Assembly (NCBI RefSeq): GCF_001028175.1
Contig: NZ_AEJF01000173.1
Location: 1 to 64,000, forward strand
Length of the DNA stretch: 64,000 nt
From: Caballeronia mineralivorans PML1(12)
GTDB lineage: Bacteria; Pseudomonadota; Gammaproteobacteria; Burkholderiales; Burkholderiaceae
Reading direction: 5' to 3'
Positions 24,315-32,951 of this stretch are shown here, piece by piece. A program made the position numbers and the translations under genes. The stretch's first letter is position 1; each line of letters opens with the position of its first letter. Below the pieces are notes generated by a model, which was given only the letters and a program-made list of their open reading frames with translations, ran no database searches and was not told the DNA's origin.

Positions 24315-25928
24315 TTACTGTGTAGCCGAAGCCGGCACGGGTGCCGACGCGGGCACCGGTGCCGCGTTCGCTCCCTGCGCGCCCGAGGCAGGCGTTGCAT
24401 CTGCCCCTGGCGTTGCCGGCAAGGCCGGTTTGACAATAATAGGAGCAGACGCCGATGGAGCCGGCTTGTCCTGCGCCAGTTTCCTTTCGGAATAAGACTT
24501 CGATTCCATCACCGGCTTGCCTTCGAGCCTGTTCAGCCCTTGCTGGAGCATGAAGTCGTCGGGCGTGCCGAACTCGACCGGCTTGCGCTCGCGATCCTTG
24601 CGGCGCTGCTCCGGCGTCTTCTTGTCGTTTTGCTCCTCAAGAAGCCGCAGTTGCTCGAGCCGGTCCGCTTCACGGGCTTCCTGTTCCTTCTTCTCGTTCG
24701 GATCCTGCGTATTGGCCAGGTGGTTCGAATAGTCCACTTCGCGGGTGACGAGTGCGTCGTCCGGATCGCCTTCTGCGTACTGATCGACCGGAACGTCCGG
24801 GCGAATGCCCTTGTTCTGGATCGACTTGCCGCTTGGCGTGTAGTAATACGCGGTGGTCAGGCGCAGCGCGGTGTCGGCGGTCATCGGACGCACGGTCTGC
24901 ACCGAACCCTTGCCGAACGTGGTCTTACCGACAATCAACGCGCGATGATGATCCTGCAGCGCGCCCGCGACAATCTCGGAGGCCGATGCGGAATACGCAT
25001 TGGTCAACACGACCATTGGCACCTTCTTGAAGATTTCCGGCAGGTTCTTCAGCGGATCGGAGTCAAAGGAAGGCAGGCGATAATTGTCGTAGGTATCGCG
25101 GAAGGTTTGCTTCGCGTCCGCGATTTGTCCATTCGTCGACACCACCACGGCGTTATCCGGCAGGAACGCGCCAGCCACGCCGACCGCGCTCTGCAGCAAA
25201 CCGCCGCCGTTGTTACGCAGGTCGACTACGAGGCCCTTCAGGTCGGGTTGCTGGCGCGCGAGATCCTGCAACTTCGCGGCGAGATCAGGCACCGTGCGTT
25301 CCTGGAAGCTCGTGATCCGGATGTAGCCGTAACCCGGAGCCGGAATCTTCATCTTCACGCTCTGCACGCGGATGAGCGCACGCGTGACCGTGATCGGGAA
25401 GGTGCGGTCGTCGGTCTTGCGGAAGATGGTCAGCGTGACCTTGGTGCCCGGATCGCCGCGCATTTGCTTGACGGCGTTATCCAGCGTCATGCCGCGTACC
25501 GGCTTGTCGTTGATGCGCGTGATCAGGTCGCCCGGACGAATGCCGGCGCGGAACGCAGGCGTATCTTCGATAGGCGAAATCACCTTGATCAAGCCATCTT
25601 CCGACGAAATCTCGATACCGAGCCCCGCGAAGCGACCCTTGGTCTGCTCCTGAAGCTCCTCGTAATCGGTTTTGTCGAGGTATGACGAATGCGGATCGAG
25701 GCTCGACACCATGCCTTTGATAGCAGCGGTGAGCAGTTTCTTATCGTCGACCGGTTCGACGTATTCATGCTTGATTTGCCCGAATACTTCGGCAAACAAC
25801 CGCAATTGATCGAGCGGAAGAGGCGCGGTGGCGGCTTGCTGGGCTGATGCGGAGAGTTGCAGCGTTGCAAATACGCCGGTAGCAAGGCCCGCGGCGATCA
25901 GGCCGATGTTTTTCAGGTTCTTTCGCAT
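24315..25928 (-). CDS. ctpA: C-terminal processing protease, S41 family
   Basis: This 537-residue periplasmic protease has a signal peptide (SASAQQA region), a PDZ domain around GLGIEISSEDGLIKV to IRPGDLITRIND, and a catalytic core with the Ser in NAYSASASEIVAGAL and the Lys in GKTTFGKGSVQTV. The last 100 residues are charged and then Ala/Pro/Ser-rich low complexity. Family members trim the C-termini of envelope proteins, including peptidoglycan enzymes and lipoproteins. It lies between gpmA and thiF, all on the minus strand. Confidence 0.94.
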   Translation of the reverse strand: MRKNLKNIGLIAAGLATGVFATLQLSASAQQAATAPLPLDQLRLFAEVFGQIKHEYVEPVDDKKLLTAAIKGMVSSLDPHSSYLDKTDYEELQEQTKGRFAGLGIEISSEDGLIKVISPIEDTPAFRAGIRPGDLITRINDKPVRGMTLDNAVKQMRGDPGTKVTLTIFRKTDDRTFPITVTRALIRVQSVKMKIPAPGYGYIRITSFQERTVPDLAAKLQDLARQQPDLKGLVVDLRNNGGGLLQSAVGVAGAFLPDNAVVVSTNGQIADAKQTFRDTYDNYRLPSFDSDPLKNLPEIFKKVPMVVLTNAYSASASEIVAGALQDHHRALIVGKTTFGKGSVQTVRPMTADTALRLTTAYYYTPSGKSIQNKGIRPDVPVDQYAEGDPDDALVTREVDYSNHLANTQDPNEKKEQEAREADRLEQLRLLEEQNDKKTPEQRRKDRERKPVEFGTPDDFMLQQGLNRLEGKPVMESKSYSERKLAQDKPAPSASAPIIVKPALPATPGADATPASGAQGANAAPVPASAPVPASATQ

Positions 25929-26324
25929 AGAGTCTGTTGCGGTCGGAAGCGGATTAGGCTGCGTCGTGGTTGATTGGGCAGTATAACTGCAAGCCTTGGA
26001 CCACGACTTAATCGCAGCTTAAAGGACTCACCGGGAAATGAATGGACGGGTTCTTTTTAGGGGCGGTAGTTTGAAAATCGTTATCCGGGCGCAAATGTCG
26101 GGCCCGGTTAAAGGATGCATTCGCCTAGTTCAGGTCGGGCCGTTTATTTTCGCGTCTTTGGGCGATAAACGTTGGTGAGTCGGTGCAGCGTCATCGCTCT
26201 TTAGCCGGGGCCGATGCTTTGGCGCTGCGCGGGGTGAACGTATGAGGACAGTAACAAAGCTGACAGCCGCGAATGCTGCATCAAAGCATCCACGGCCGTC
26301 GGCCAAGCATAAAACAGAGCGCTG
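25929..26324. other. 396-base spacer between ctpA and gpmA
   Basis: It separates the ctpA start from the gpmA stop, both minus strand, and should hold the ctpA promoter. No gene, clear terminator or repeat is visible. Confidence 0.4.
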
Positions 26325-27071
26325 TTAACCCGCTTTCCCTTGTTTCGCAACCGCCGCTTGCGCCTTGGCGATGGCTTCCGGGTCGCCGAGATAATAGTGC
26401 TTGATCGGCTTCAGGTCTTCGTCGAGTTCATAGACGAGCGGCACGCCATTCGGGACGTTCAGGCCGACGATGTCGTCGTCGGAAATTCCGTCCAGGTACT
26501 TGATCAGCGCGCGCATGGAATTGCCATGCGCGGCAATCAGTACACGCCTGCCCGACTTGACGGCTGGCGCGATGGACTCATTCCAGAAAGGCAGCACGCG
26601 TGCGACCGTGTCCTTCAGGCATTCGGTCAGCGGCAACTGCTCACGCGGCACTTTCGCATAGCGCGGATCGTTGTACGACGTGCGTTCGTCAGACGGATCG
26701 AGCGCGGGGGGCGGCGTGTCGTAGCTTCTGCGCCAGATCAGCACTTGCTCGTCGCCGTATTTCTTGGCGGTCTCGGCTTTGTTCAGCCCGGAGAGCGCAC
26801 CGTAATGTCGCTCGTTCAGCCGCCACGAATGGACGACCGGCAAGTACATTTCGTCCATTTGATCCTGCACGTGCCAGAGCGTGCGGATCGCGCGCTTGAG
26901 CACCGATGTGTACGCAATGTCGAAGCTGAAGCCGGCCTCCTTTAGCAGCAAGCCGGCCTGCTGCGCTTCACGGTTGCCTTGTTCAGTCAGGTCGACGTCG
27001 ACCCAGCCTGTGAATCGGTTTTCCTTGTTCCACGTGGATTCGCCGTGGCGGATGAGCACTAGCTTGTACAT
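26325..27071 (-). CDS. gpmA: 2,3-bisphosphoglycerate-dependent phosphoglycerate mutase
   Basis: GpmA interconverts 3- and 2-phosphoglycerate in glycolysis. The 248-residue enzyme has LIRHGESTWNKENRFTGW with the phospho-His9, the NERHYGALSGLNKAE substrate block, and the second catalytic histidine in AAHGNSMRALIKYLDG. Length is standard. It is divergent from the rhodanese gene; the 189-base spacer carries a TATAAT at 27190-27195 facing the rhodanese. Confidence 0.96.
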   Translation of the reverse strand: MYKLVLIRHGESTWNKENRFTGWVDVDLTEQGNREAQQAGLLLKEAGFSFDIAYTSVLKRAIRTLWHVQDQMDEMYLPVVHSWRLNERHYGALSGLNKAETAKKYGDEQVLIWRRSYDTPPPALDPSDERTSYNDPRYAKVPREQLPLTECLKDTVARVLPFWNESIAPAVKSGRRVLIAAHGNSMRALIKYLDGISDDDIVGLNVPNGVPLVYELDEDLKPIKHYYLGDPEAIAKAQAAVAKQGKAG

Positions 27072-27260
27072 GATGTCCGTTGAGAGGTCGGTTAGTTAGG
27101 AAGCGGGAAACTGGCATCGATTCTGTGCGGCAACGCGTTCTGGCGCAACTCGGCCGATCGGCCGAGGCCATCGCGGCGGACGGTTATTTTATAATGGCAG
27201 GATTGTCCCGATTTTTTTCGACCTTTCATTTTTCCACACTCCCAATCCGGCGGTCCCGAC

Positions 27261-27686
27261 GTGAAGTTTTTCACCGATTACACCAACCTTGTTCTTATCG
27301 CGGTCGCCCTCATTTCTGGTGGGTTGCTGCTTTGGCCAACGCTTGTCCGGCGCGGCCGCGGCGGTGTTTCGGCGCCAGAAGCCATTCAGCTGATCAACCG
27401 GCGTAACGCCGCGGTGATCGACGTGCGGCCGGCCGCCGAGTATTCGCAGGGGCACCTGCCGGCGGCGCGAAACTTCGAGCTCACGGAGCTCCAAGCAAAA
27501 ATTGGCCAAATCGCGAAGAATAAGAGCAATCCGGTCTTGCTCGTGTGTCAGACCGGCCAGCAGTCCCAGAAGGCGAGCCGGATCGTGAGCGATGCAGGTT
27601 ATGCCGAAGTCCATGTATTGCAGGGCGGACTGGATGCCTGGCAGAAAGCCGGCATGCCGGTCGTGAAACAAGGAGCGGTAAAGTGA
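27261..27686 (+). CDS. membrane-anchored rhodanese-like protein
   Basis: The 141-residue protein starts with a membrane helix (NLVLIAVALISGGLLLWP), followed by one rhodanese domain with AAVIDVRPAAEYSQGHLP and the active-site loop VLLVCQTGQQS. It resembles E. coli YibN, a partner of secretion and redox genes. The grxC start overlaps its stop, and secB and gpsA follow, the same order as in many gamma- and beta-proteobacteria. Confidence 0.9.
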   Translation: MKFFTDYTNLVLIAVALISGGLLLWPTLVRRGRGGVSAPEAIQLINRRNAAVIDVRPAAEYSQGHLPAARNFELTELQAKIGQIAKNKSNPVLLVCQTGQQSQKASRIVSDAGYAEVHVLQGGLDAWQKAGMPVVKQGAVK

Positions 27687-27943
27687 ATAAAGTGATCATG
27701 TACAGCACGCAGGTGTGCCCGTATTGCCAGATGGCCGAACGTCTACTAAAGTCGCGCGGCGTCGAAAATGTTGAGAAGGTGCTGATCGACCGTGATCCGG
27801 CGCGACGTGAAGAAATGATGACGCGTACGGGGCGCCGTACGGTGCCGCAAGTGTTTATCGGTGAGACGCATGTTGGCGGTTACGACGATCTGTCGGCGCT
27901 TGATCGCAAAGGCGGCCTGATGCCGCTGCTCGAGGCTGCCTGA
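27683..27943 (+). CDS. grxC: glutaredoxin 3
   Basis: The 86-residue dithiol glutaredoxin has the CPYC active site in VIMYSTQVCPYCQMAE, the TVPQVFIG cis-proline loop and GGYDDL. It reduces protein disulfides and glutathione mixed disulfides. The GTG at 27683 overlaps the rhodanese TGA by 4 bases and has AGGAG at 27671-27675, indicating translational coupling. Confidence 0.93.
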   Translation: MNKVIMYSTQVCPYCQMAERLLKSRGVENVEKVLIDRDPARREEMMTRTGRRTVPQVFIGETHVGGYDDLSALDRKGGLMPLLEAA

Positions 27944-27997
27944 CACGTCGGACCCGGAGCGTCGGCGTCGGCCTGAATGCGTTCGCTACGCAATTAA

Positions 27998-28044
27998 GCA
28001 GCTCGCGGCTTTCAGCCGGAAAAACCGGAAAAGCCGTGAGCTGC
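27998..28044 (+). other. long hairpin between grxC and secB
   Basis: Fifteen-base arms (27998-28012 and 28030-28044) pair fully with one G-U wobble; the loop contains a smaller CCGG-A5-CCGG hairpin. There is no T run, so it is not a classical terminator. It may protect the mRNA or separate expression of secB. Confidence 0.6.
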
Positions 28045-28070
28045 ACATTAAATAATCAAGGGAATCAACC

Positions 28071-28544
28071 ATGTCTGACGACAACAACCAGCCGTTCTTC
28101 AACATCCAGCGCATCTACTTGAAGGACATGTCGCTCGAGCAGCCCAACTCGCCGGGCATCTTCCTCGAGCAGGAAATGCCGTCGGTGGAAGTGGAAGTGG
28201 ACGTGAAGGCCGAGCGCCTTGCGGAAAGCGTGTTCGAAGTGCTGGTAACGGGCACCGTGACCGCGAAGGTGTCCGACAAGGTCGCGTTCCTGATCGAAGC
28301 CAAGCAAGCCGGTATTTTCGATATCCGCAACATTCCCGCCGATCAAATCGATCCGCTGGTCGGCATTGCGTGCCCGACCATCCTGTTCCCGTACTTGCGC
28401 TCGAATATTGCCGACGCCATCACCCGCGCCGGTTTCCCGCCGATCCACCTCGCCGAGATCAATTTCCAGGCGCTGTACGAACAACGTATTTCGCAGTTGT
28501 CGGCGGCTCAGGAAGGCGTGGCCAACGGCGCGACGCTGAACTAA
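28071..28544 (+). CDS. secB: protein-export chaperone SecB
   Basis: SecB keeps precursors unfolded and hands them to SecA. The 157-residue product has the family start NQPFFNIQRIYLKDMSLEQP, the acidic SecA-contact EVEVDV strand, and the CPTILFPYLRSNIADAITRAGFPP core. It is preceded by AAGGGA and followed 24 bases later by gpsA. Confidence 0.96.
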   Translation: MSDDNNQPFFNIQRIYLKDMSLEQPNSPGIFLEQEMPSVEVEVDVKAERLAESVFEVLVTGTVTAKVSDKVAFLIEAKQAGIFDIRNIPADQIDPLVGIACPTILFPYLRSNIADAITRAGFPPIHLAEINFQALYEQRISQLSAAQEGVANGATLN

Positions 28545-28568
28545 ATCCCGCACATTCCGGAGCCGGGC

Positions 28569-29567
28569 ATGCAAGTAGCCGTTCTCGGCGCCGGTGCGTG
28601 GGGCACCGCACTGGCTGGCCATCTGGCCACTCGCCACTCTACGGTGCTCTGGGCGCGCGATCGCGCGCTCGTCGAGTCGCTGTCCCATTCGCATGAAAAC
28701 GAGCGCTATCTGCGCGGCATAACGCTGCCCGCATCGCTTCAATACGATCCCGATCTCGCTTCCGCCCTGACCCATGGCGCGGCGAAAGACGCACTGTGCG
28801 TGGTTGCCGCGCCGGTCGCGGGCCTGCGCGCGTTATGTCGGAACATGCGTGAATTGGGCGTTGTGCCGGCGCATATCGTCTGGTTGTGCAAAGGCTTCGA
28901 AGCGGACACGCAATGTCTGCCGAACGAGGTGGTTGCGGCCGAATTGCCGCAACACGCGAGCAGCGGCACGTTATCCGGACCGAGCTTCGCGCGCGAAGTC
29001 GGGCAAGGCTTACCTGTGGCGCTGACGATCGCGAGCGCGTCGGCAACGCTTGTCGAGCGCACGGTCGCGGCTTTTCATCACGGGGCCATGCGAATCTATA
29101 CCGGTGACGACGTTATCGGTGTCGAAGTGGGCGGCGCGGTGAAGAATGTGCTGGCGATTGCAACCGGAATTGCCGATGGACTCGGTCTGGGCCTGAACGC
29201 CCGGGCCGCGTTGATTACGCGCGGACTGGCCGAGATGTCGCGGCTCGGCGTGGCGCTCGGCGGGCGCGCGGAAACCTTCAATGGCCTGACCGGACTCGGC
29301 GATCTGATTCTGACGGCGACAGGGGATTTGTCGCGCAATCGCACGGTCGGAATGCAGTTGGCAACGGGCCGTTCGCTCACCGATATCCTCGCGGCGCTCG
29401 GCCATGTAGCCGAAGGCGTGCGATGCGCGCGGGCCGTGCTGGCGCTCGCTGAGGCCCATGGCATCGATATGCCGATCACACACGCCGTGTGCCGCGTGTT
29501 ATTCGAGAATGTTGCTCCGGGTGACGCGGTTCAGGCGCTGCTGAGCCGCGATTCCAAAGCGGAGTGA
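28569..29567 (+). CDS. gpsA: glycerol-3-phosphate dehydrogenase [NAD(P)+]
   Basis: GpsA makes sn-glycerol 3-phosphate for phospholipids. The 332-residue enzyme has the Rossmann GAGAWGTALA, LCKGFE, SGPSFAREV, the catalytic Lys in GGAVKNVLAIATGI, and RGLAEM and FNGLTGLGDLILTA in the C-terminal domain. GGAG precedes the ATG. It converges on trmL; an 8-bp hairpin (29573-29593) overlaps the trmL stop. Confidence 0.95.
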   Translation: MQVAVLGAGAWGTALAGHLATRHSTVLWARDRALVESLSHSHENERYLRGITLPASLQYDPDLASALTHGAAKDALCVVAAPVAGLRALCRNMRELGVVPAHIVWLCKGFEADTQCLPNEVVAAELPQHASSGTLSGPSFAREVGQGLPVALTIASASATLVERTVAAFHHGAMRIYTGDDVIGVEVGGAVKNVLAIATGIADGLGLGLNARAALITRGLAEMSRLGVALGGRAETFNGLTGLGDLILTATGDLSRNRTVGMQLATGRSLTDILAALGHVAEGVRCARAVLALAEAHGIDMPITHAVCRVLFENVAPGDAVQALLSRDSKAE

Positions 29568-29582
29568 TAGGCGTGGCGAAGC

Positions 29583-30053
29583 CTATTCGCCACCCTCGAA
29601 CCCTGTCTGACGCCACGCTTCGAACGTTACGACCGCCACCGTATTCGACAAATTCAAACTTCGATTGCCCGGCCGCATCGGCAGACGCACACGGCGCTCG
29701 TTGGTGAACTGCGTGAGCACCGCGTCCGGCAGGCCCCGGGTTTCGGCGCCGAACACAAACCAGTCACCGGCCTTGAACGTGTGCCCGAAAAACGGCGTCG
29801 AGCCGCGCGTGGTGAAGGCAAACATGCGGCTCACGTCAGGTGTTTCGGTTTCCAGGAACGTCTCCCAGTTCGCATGCACATGCATCTGCGCGTACTCGTG
29901 GTAATCGAGGCCGGCGCGGCGCATTTTGGCGTCGTCGAGAGGAAAACCGAGCGGCTCGATCAGATGCAGGCGGGCGCCCGTATTGGCGCACAGCCGGATC
30001 ACGTTGCCGGTGTTCGGCGGAATTTCAGGTTCGACCAGTACGACGTTAAACAT
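29583..30053 (-). CDS. trmL: tRNA (cytidine(34)-2'-O)-methyltransferase TrmL
   Basis: This small SPOUT methyltransferase modifies the wobble base of tRNA-Leu. The 156-residue protein has EPEIPPNTGNVIRLCANTG, LIEPLGFPLDD, FVFGAETRGLP and the knot-forming RSLNLSNTVAVVTFEAWRQ. Length is normal. The broken comF gene lies 19 bases upstream on the same strand. Confidence 0.94.
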   Translation of the reverse strand: MFNVVLVEPEIPPNTGNVIRLCANTGARLHLIEPLGFPLDDAKMRRAGLDYHEYAQMHVHANWETFLETETPDVSRMFAFTTRGSTPFFGHTFKAGDWFVFGAETRGLPDAVLTQFTNERRVRLPMRPGNRSLNLSNTVAVVTFEAWRQTGFEGGE

Positions 30054-30072
30054 TAGCGATAACTCTTGAAAT

Positions 30073-30864
30073 TTAGTCTTGCGGGGTGCGCAGCGCGACG
30101 AAGTTGCTCACGCGCCGCACACCGGCTGCTTTCAGCGTAAAGGCCAGCGCGTCCAGCGTGGCGCCGGAGCTCATGACGTCGCCGACGATAGCCACGTGCT
30201 GGCCGCGTAGTGCGCGCTACACCTTGAACGCCTCGCCGACGTTGCGGCGCCGCGTATCCAGATCGAGCTTCGCTTGCGGCGCGGTGTCCCGGGTGCGCTC
30301 GATCAGCGCTGCGTCGGCACGCGCGCCGAGCAGGCGGGCGAGCGGTTTGCCGATCGACCAGGCCTGGTTGTAGCCGCGAACCCTCAGGCGCCGACGCGAC
30401 ACCGGCACCGGTGAGACGATATCCGGGGCCGCTGCGTCGGTTGCCTCGAATGCGGCCTGCAACTGGCGGGCGAATTCCTCTGCGGTTGCCCGCCGGGCGT
30501 GAAACTTGAGATCGAGCGCGAGTGTATCGAGTGGCGCGTGGTAATCGGCCAGCGCGATAGTCGCGTCGAAATGCGGCGGCTGCGCAATACAACGTCTGCA
30601 AGGTGGCTGCGCTTCACGTTTAACGCCCTTGACTGCGGCAAAAAACGGCATGGACAAAGCACAAACCGGGCACCGCATGCATGTCTGGTTCCAATGCTGT
30701 TCGTCGCAGCCCGCACACAACACCTTCTGCGACAAATTGCCACACAATGCGCACTGATTGGGCAACGCGATGTCGCGGATCCGGTCGAGCTGCCGCACGA
30801 CGGCGACAGAAGCTGCGCGTAGCGAGCCTGGAGCGCGCGATACGACGCAAAACCGTAGATTCAT
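30073..30864 (-). pseudogene. comF: comF interrupted by an in-frame amber codon
   Basis: ComF is a phosphoribosyltransferase-like protein needed for uptake of transforming DNA in several bacteria. From the ATG at 30864 the frame keeps the four-cysteine zinc motif (CALCGNLSQKVLCAGC), CMRCPVC, the ALDLKFHAR helix and the SRRRLRVRGYNQAWSIGKPLA block. It then stops at TAG 30217-30219 after GEAFKV. The same frame continues without further breaks through HVAIVGDVMSSGATLDALA, the PRPP-binding loop, to TAA at 30073. The stop thus removes the substrate-binding loop, and the first Asp of that loop is Gly. Everything else aligns with a full 263-codon gene. Confidence 0.88.
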
Positions 30865-31021
30865 ACGTTCGATCCAAATAATGCGTGGCAGCACAACAGG
30901 CCGCCGGGAGTGCGCCGATAGCCGAGCATAAAAACAGGCGGAAACCGTTGCGCTGTCTGGTTTGGCCGAACGTTTCAGGAATCGACCGAGTATACTTCGC
31001 ACTCTTATAAAGCAGGTTGTC

Positions 31022-31993
31022 ATGTCCCCAACTCCCGCCAACGCTGGCCGTCCGGCCTACGATTCGCGCCGTCTGAAGCGCATTTTCGACCGTCGCGCCG
31101 CGACGTTCGATGACGTCGCTTTCCTGCCGCGCGAGATTGCGCAGCGCATGCGCGAGCGGCTCGACTACATCAAGGTAACGCCTGTGCGCGTGCTCGACGC
31201 GGGCTGCGGCATGGGTGCCGACCTGCCCGGTCTGCGCGAGCGTTTCGCTGAGGCCTCAGTGCTCGGCATGGATTTATCGGCGGCGATGCTGGCCCGGGCG
31301 AACAAGGCCGAGATGGCCGAATCCGAAGCCAACGCCGGCTGGCGGCGGTTTCTTCCCGCCACGCTGGGCAAGGCATTCGGCGCGCGCGGCCCGCAACTGG
31401 CGCAGGCCGACTTCGCAGAACTCCCGTTTGCTGCCAGCGCCTTCGAAATGCTCTGGTCGAATCTCGCGCTGCACTGGCATGCGCGGCCCGACCTCGTGTT
31501 TCCGGAATGGGCGCGCGTGCTCAAGGTGAACGGCCTGCTGATGTTCAGCACCCTGGGTCCCGACACGCTGAAAGAGCTCACCGGCGCGTACGCGCAGGCG
31601 GAAAAATCGCTGGGCTTGGCGCCGCAGCGGCACACCATCGAATTCGTCGATATGCACGATCTCGGCGACATGCTGGTCGAGAGCGGCTTCGAGATTCCCG
31701 TGATGGATCAGGAGGTGCTGACGATCACGTACAAGTCGCCGGAATCGCTGTTAAAAGACGTGCGCCGATGGGGCGCTTATCCGCGCGACGTGGCCCCGCA
31801 AACCCATGCTCGCGCGGTGCGTGATGCGCTTCACGCGGCGCTCGAAGCGCGTCGTCGTGAAGACGGCACGATCCCGCTGACCTTTGAAGTGATCTATGGA
31901 CACGCATGGAAGGCGGTGCCGCGAATGACGGCGGAAGGGCACGGTATTGTGAGGCTCGAAGACATAGGGCGAGGCTCAAAACGAAGCAAGTAA
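31022..31993 (+). CDS. SAM-dependent methyltransferase, BioC-like
   Basis: The 323-residue protein has a class I methyltransferase core: VRVLDAGCGMGADLPGL (SAM loop), VLGMDLSAAML, FAELPFAASAFEMLWSNLALHW and WARVLKVNGLLMFSTLG. The AFDDVAFLPREI-like N-terminus (ATFDDVAFLPREIAQRM) is typical of malonyl-ACP O-methyltransferase BioC, which starts pimelate synthesis for biotin. The C-terminal part is longer than in E. coli BioC, so I leave the symbol open. I chose the ATG at 31022. It is divergent from comF. Confidence 0.75.
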   Translation: MSPTPANAGRPAYDSRRLKRIFDRRAATFDDVAFLPREIAQRMRERLDYIKVTPVRVLDAGCGMGADLPGLRERFAEASVLGMDLSAAMLARANKAEMAESEANAGWRRFLPATLGKAFGARGPQLAQADFAELPFAASAFEMLWSNLALHWHARPDLVFPEWARVLKVNGLLMFSTLGPDTLKELTGAYAQAEKSLGLAPQRHTIEFVDMHDLGDMLVESGFEIPVMDQEVLTITYKSPESLLKDVRRWGAYPRDVAPQTHARAVRDALHAALEARRREDGTIPLTFEVIYGHAWKAVPRMTAEGHGIVRLEDIGRGSKRSK

Positions 31994-32111
31994 ACAAGTC
32001 ACAAACGCCTTTATCACCCCTCGAATGCGCGCGTTGACAAGCATCCAAAAGGATGCGGCAAAAGGGCGCAGAGGCTTGTGCGGCTTGGCTTTGCGGCGTG
32101 CACCACCTTGC

Positions 32112-32140
32112 TTGTGGATGCTGGGCAACGCGCCTATAAT
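32112..32140 (+). promoter_or_regulatory. sigma-70 promoter upstream of DUF2244/cox genes
   Basis: TTGTGG (32112-32117), a 17-base spacer and TATAAT (32135-32140) lie 146 bases before the DUF2244 gene. This is probably the start of the cytochrome oxidase transcript. Short GAGCA-type repeats at about 32206-32240 follow. Confidence 0.55.
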
Positions 32141-32285
32141 GCGTCAGTTTGTCGCCTGGCTGGCACGATTTTGGGTGCATTCCGAGCGACTTGCGAACAA
32201 TACGTGAGCAGTGAGCGAGCAATAAGCGAGCAGCACATGAGCGGGACGCGGCGCGGGTGAGACAAATCTGACGCGGGAGACGGCG

Positions 32286-32762
32286 ATGCAAGCAACGGAT
32301 CTGCCGATGGACACCGAACCGGTCGTCAAGGACTGGTTGATCAAGCGGAACTGTTCTGTCTCGCCGCGGCAATTCGTGGCCTTTTATGTGTCGCTGGCGC
32401 TGTTTTCGTTGCTGATCGCGAGTTTGCTGGTGTGGGCAGGCGCTTGGCTGGTGCTGCCTTTTACTGGTATCGAGTTGCTGGCGGTCGGTATCGCGTTCGT
32501 CATCTACGCGCGGCATGCTGTCGACTACGAGCGGATTCTGCTGTTTCACGACCGGCTTCTGATCGAACGGATGGACGCCGAAACGCTGACGCAGTTGGAG
32601 TTCAATCCGCGCTGGGTGCGAGTCGAACCGGGAGCCACGCCGAGAGATCCGGTGAAGCTCGTGTCACGGGGACAGTCGGTGCCTGTCGGGATACATTTGG
32701 CGCAGCATCGTCGCAAGCAGTTTGCCGTCGAGTTGCGCACGTGGCTGATGCGCTGCAACTGA
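32286..32762 (+). CDS. DUF2244 membrane protein
   Basis: The 158-residue protein has two adjacent membrane helices (FVAFYVSLALFSLLIASLLV and LPFTGIELLAVGIAFVIY) and a C-terminal domain with FNPRWVRVE and FAVELRTWL, the pattern of DUF2244. Family members are regularly placed directly before coxB, as here, and an assembly or regulatory role in cytochrome oxidase is suspected but unproven. GGGAGA precedes the ATG. Confidence 0.85.
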   Translation: MQATDLPMDTEPVVKDWLIKRNCSVSPRQFVAFYVSLALFSLLIASLLVWAGAWLVLPFTGIELLAVGIAFVIYARHAVDYERILLFHDRLLIERMDAETLTQLEFNPRWVRVEPGATPRDPVKLVSRGQSVPVGIHLAQHRRKQFAVELRTWLMRCN

Positions 32763-32951
32763 AACGCGCTGGTGCGTGCAGGCAAGGCGGCGTTGCACAG
32801 TTTTGGCAGATCAATGCGCAGGAAAAGCAGGAAGCGGCACACGCATCGACACGCGCCGCCGAGTAAATCGTTTCCTGAGGAGACGATGCATGAATCGGAC
32901 GAGTGCATACGGGGGTCGAGGGTCTGAATGGAAATTTTGGGTAAGGAAGCT

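Noticed and set aside
30053..30601. Alternative 182-codon frame over comF
   Set aside because: It is Arg-rich and out of frame with the zinc-finger and PRPP motifs; it is a shadow of comF.
32206..32240. CRISPR-like or iteron repeats (GAGCA units)
   Set aside because: Units are only 5-8 bases, imperfect and few; no spacers or associated genes.
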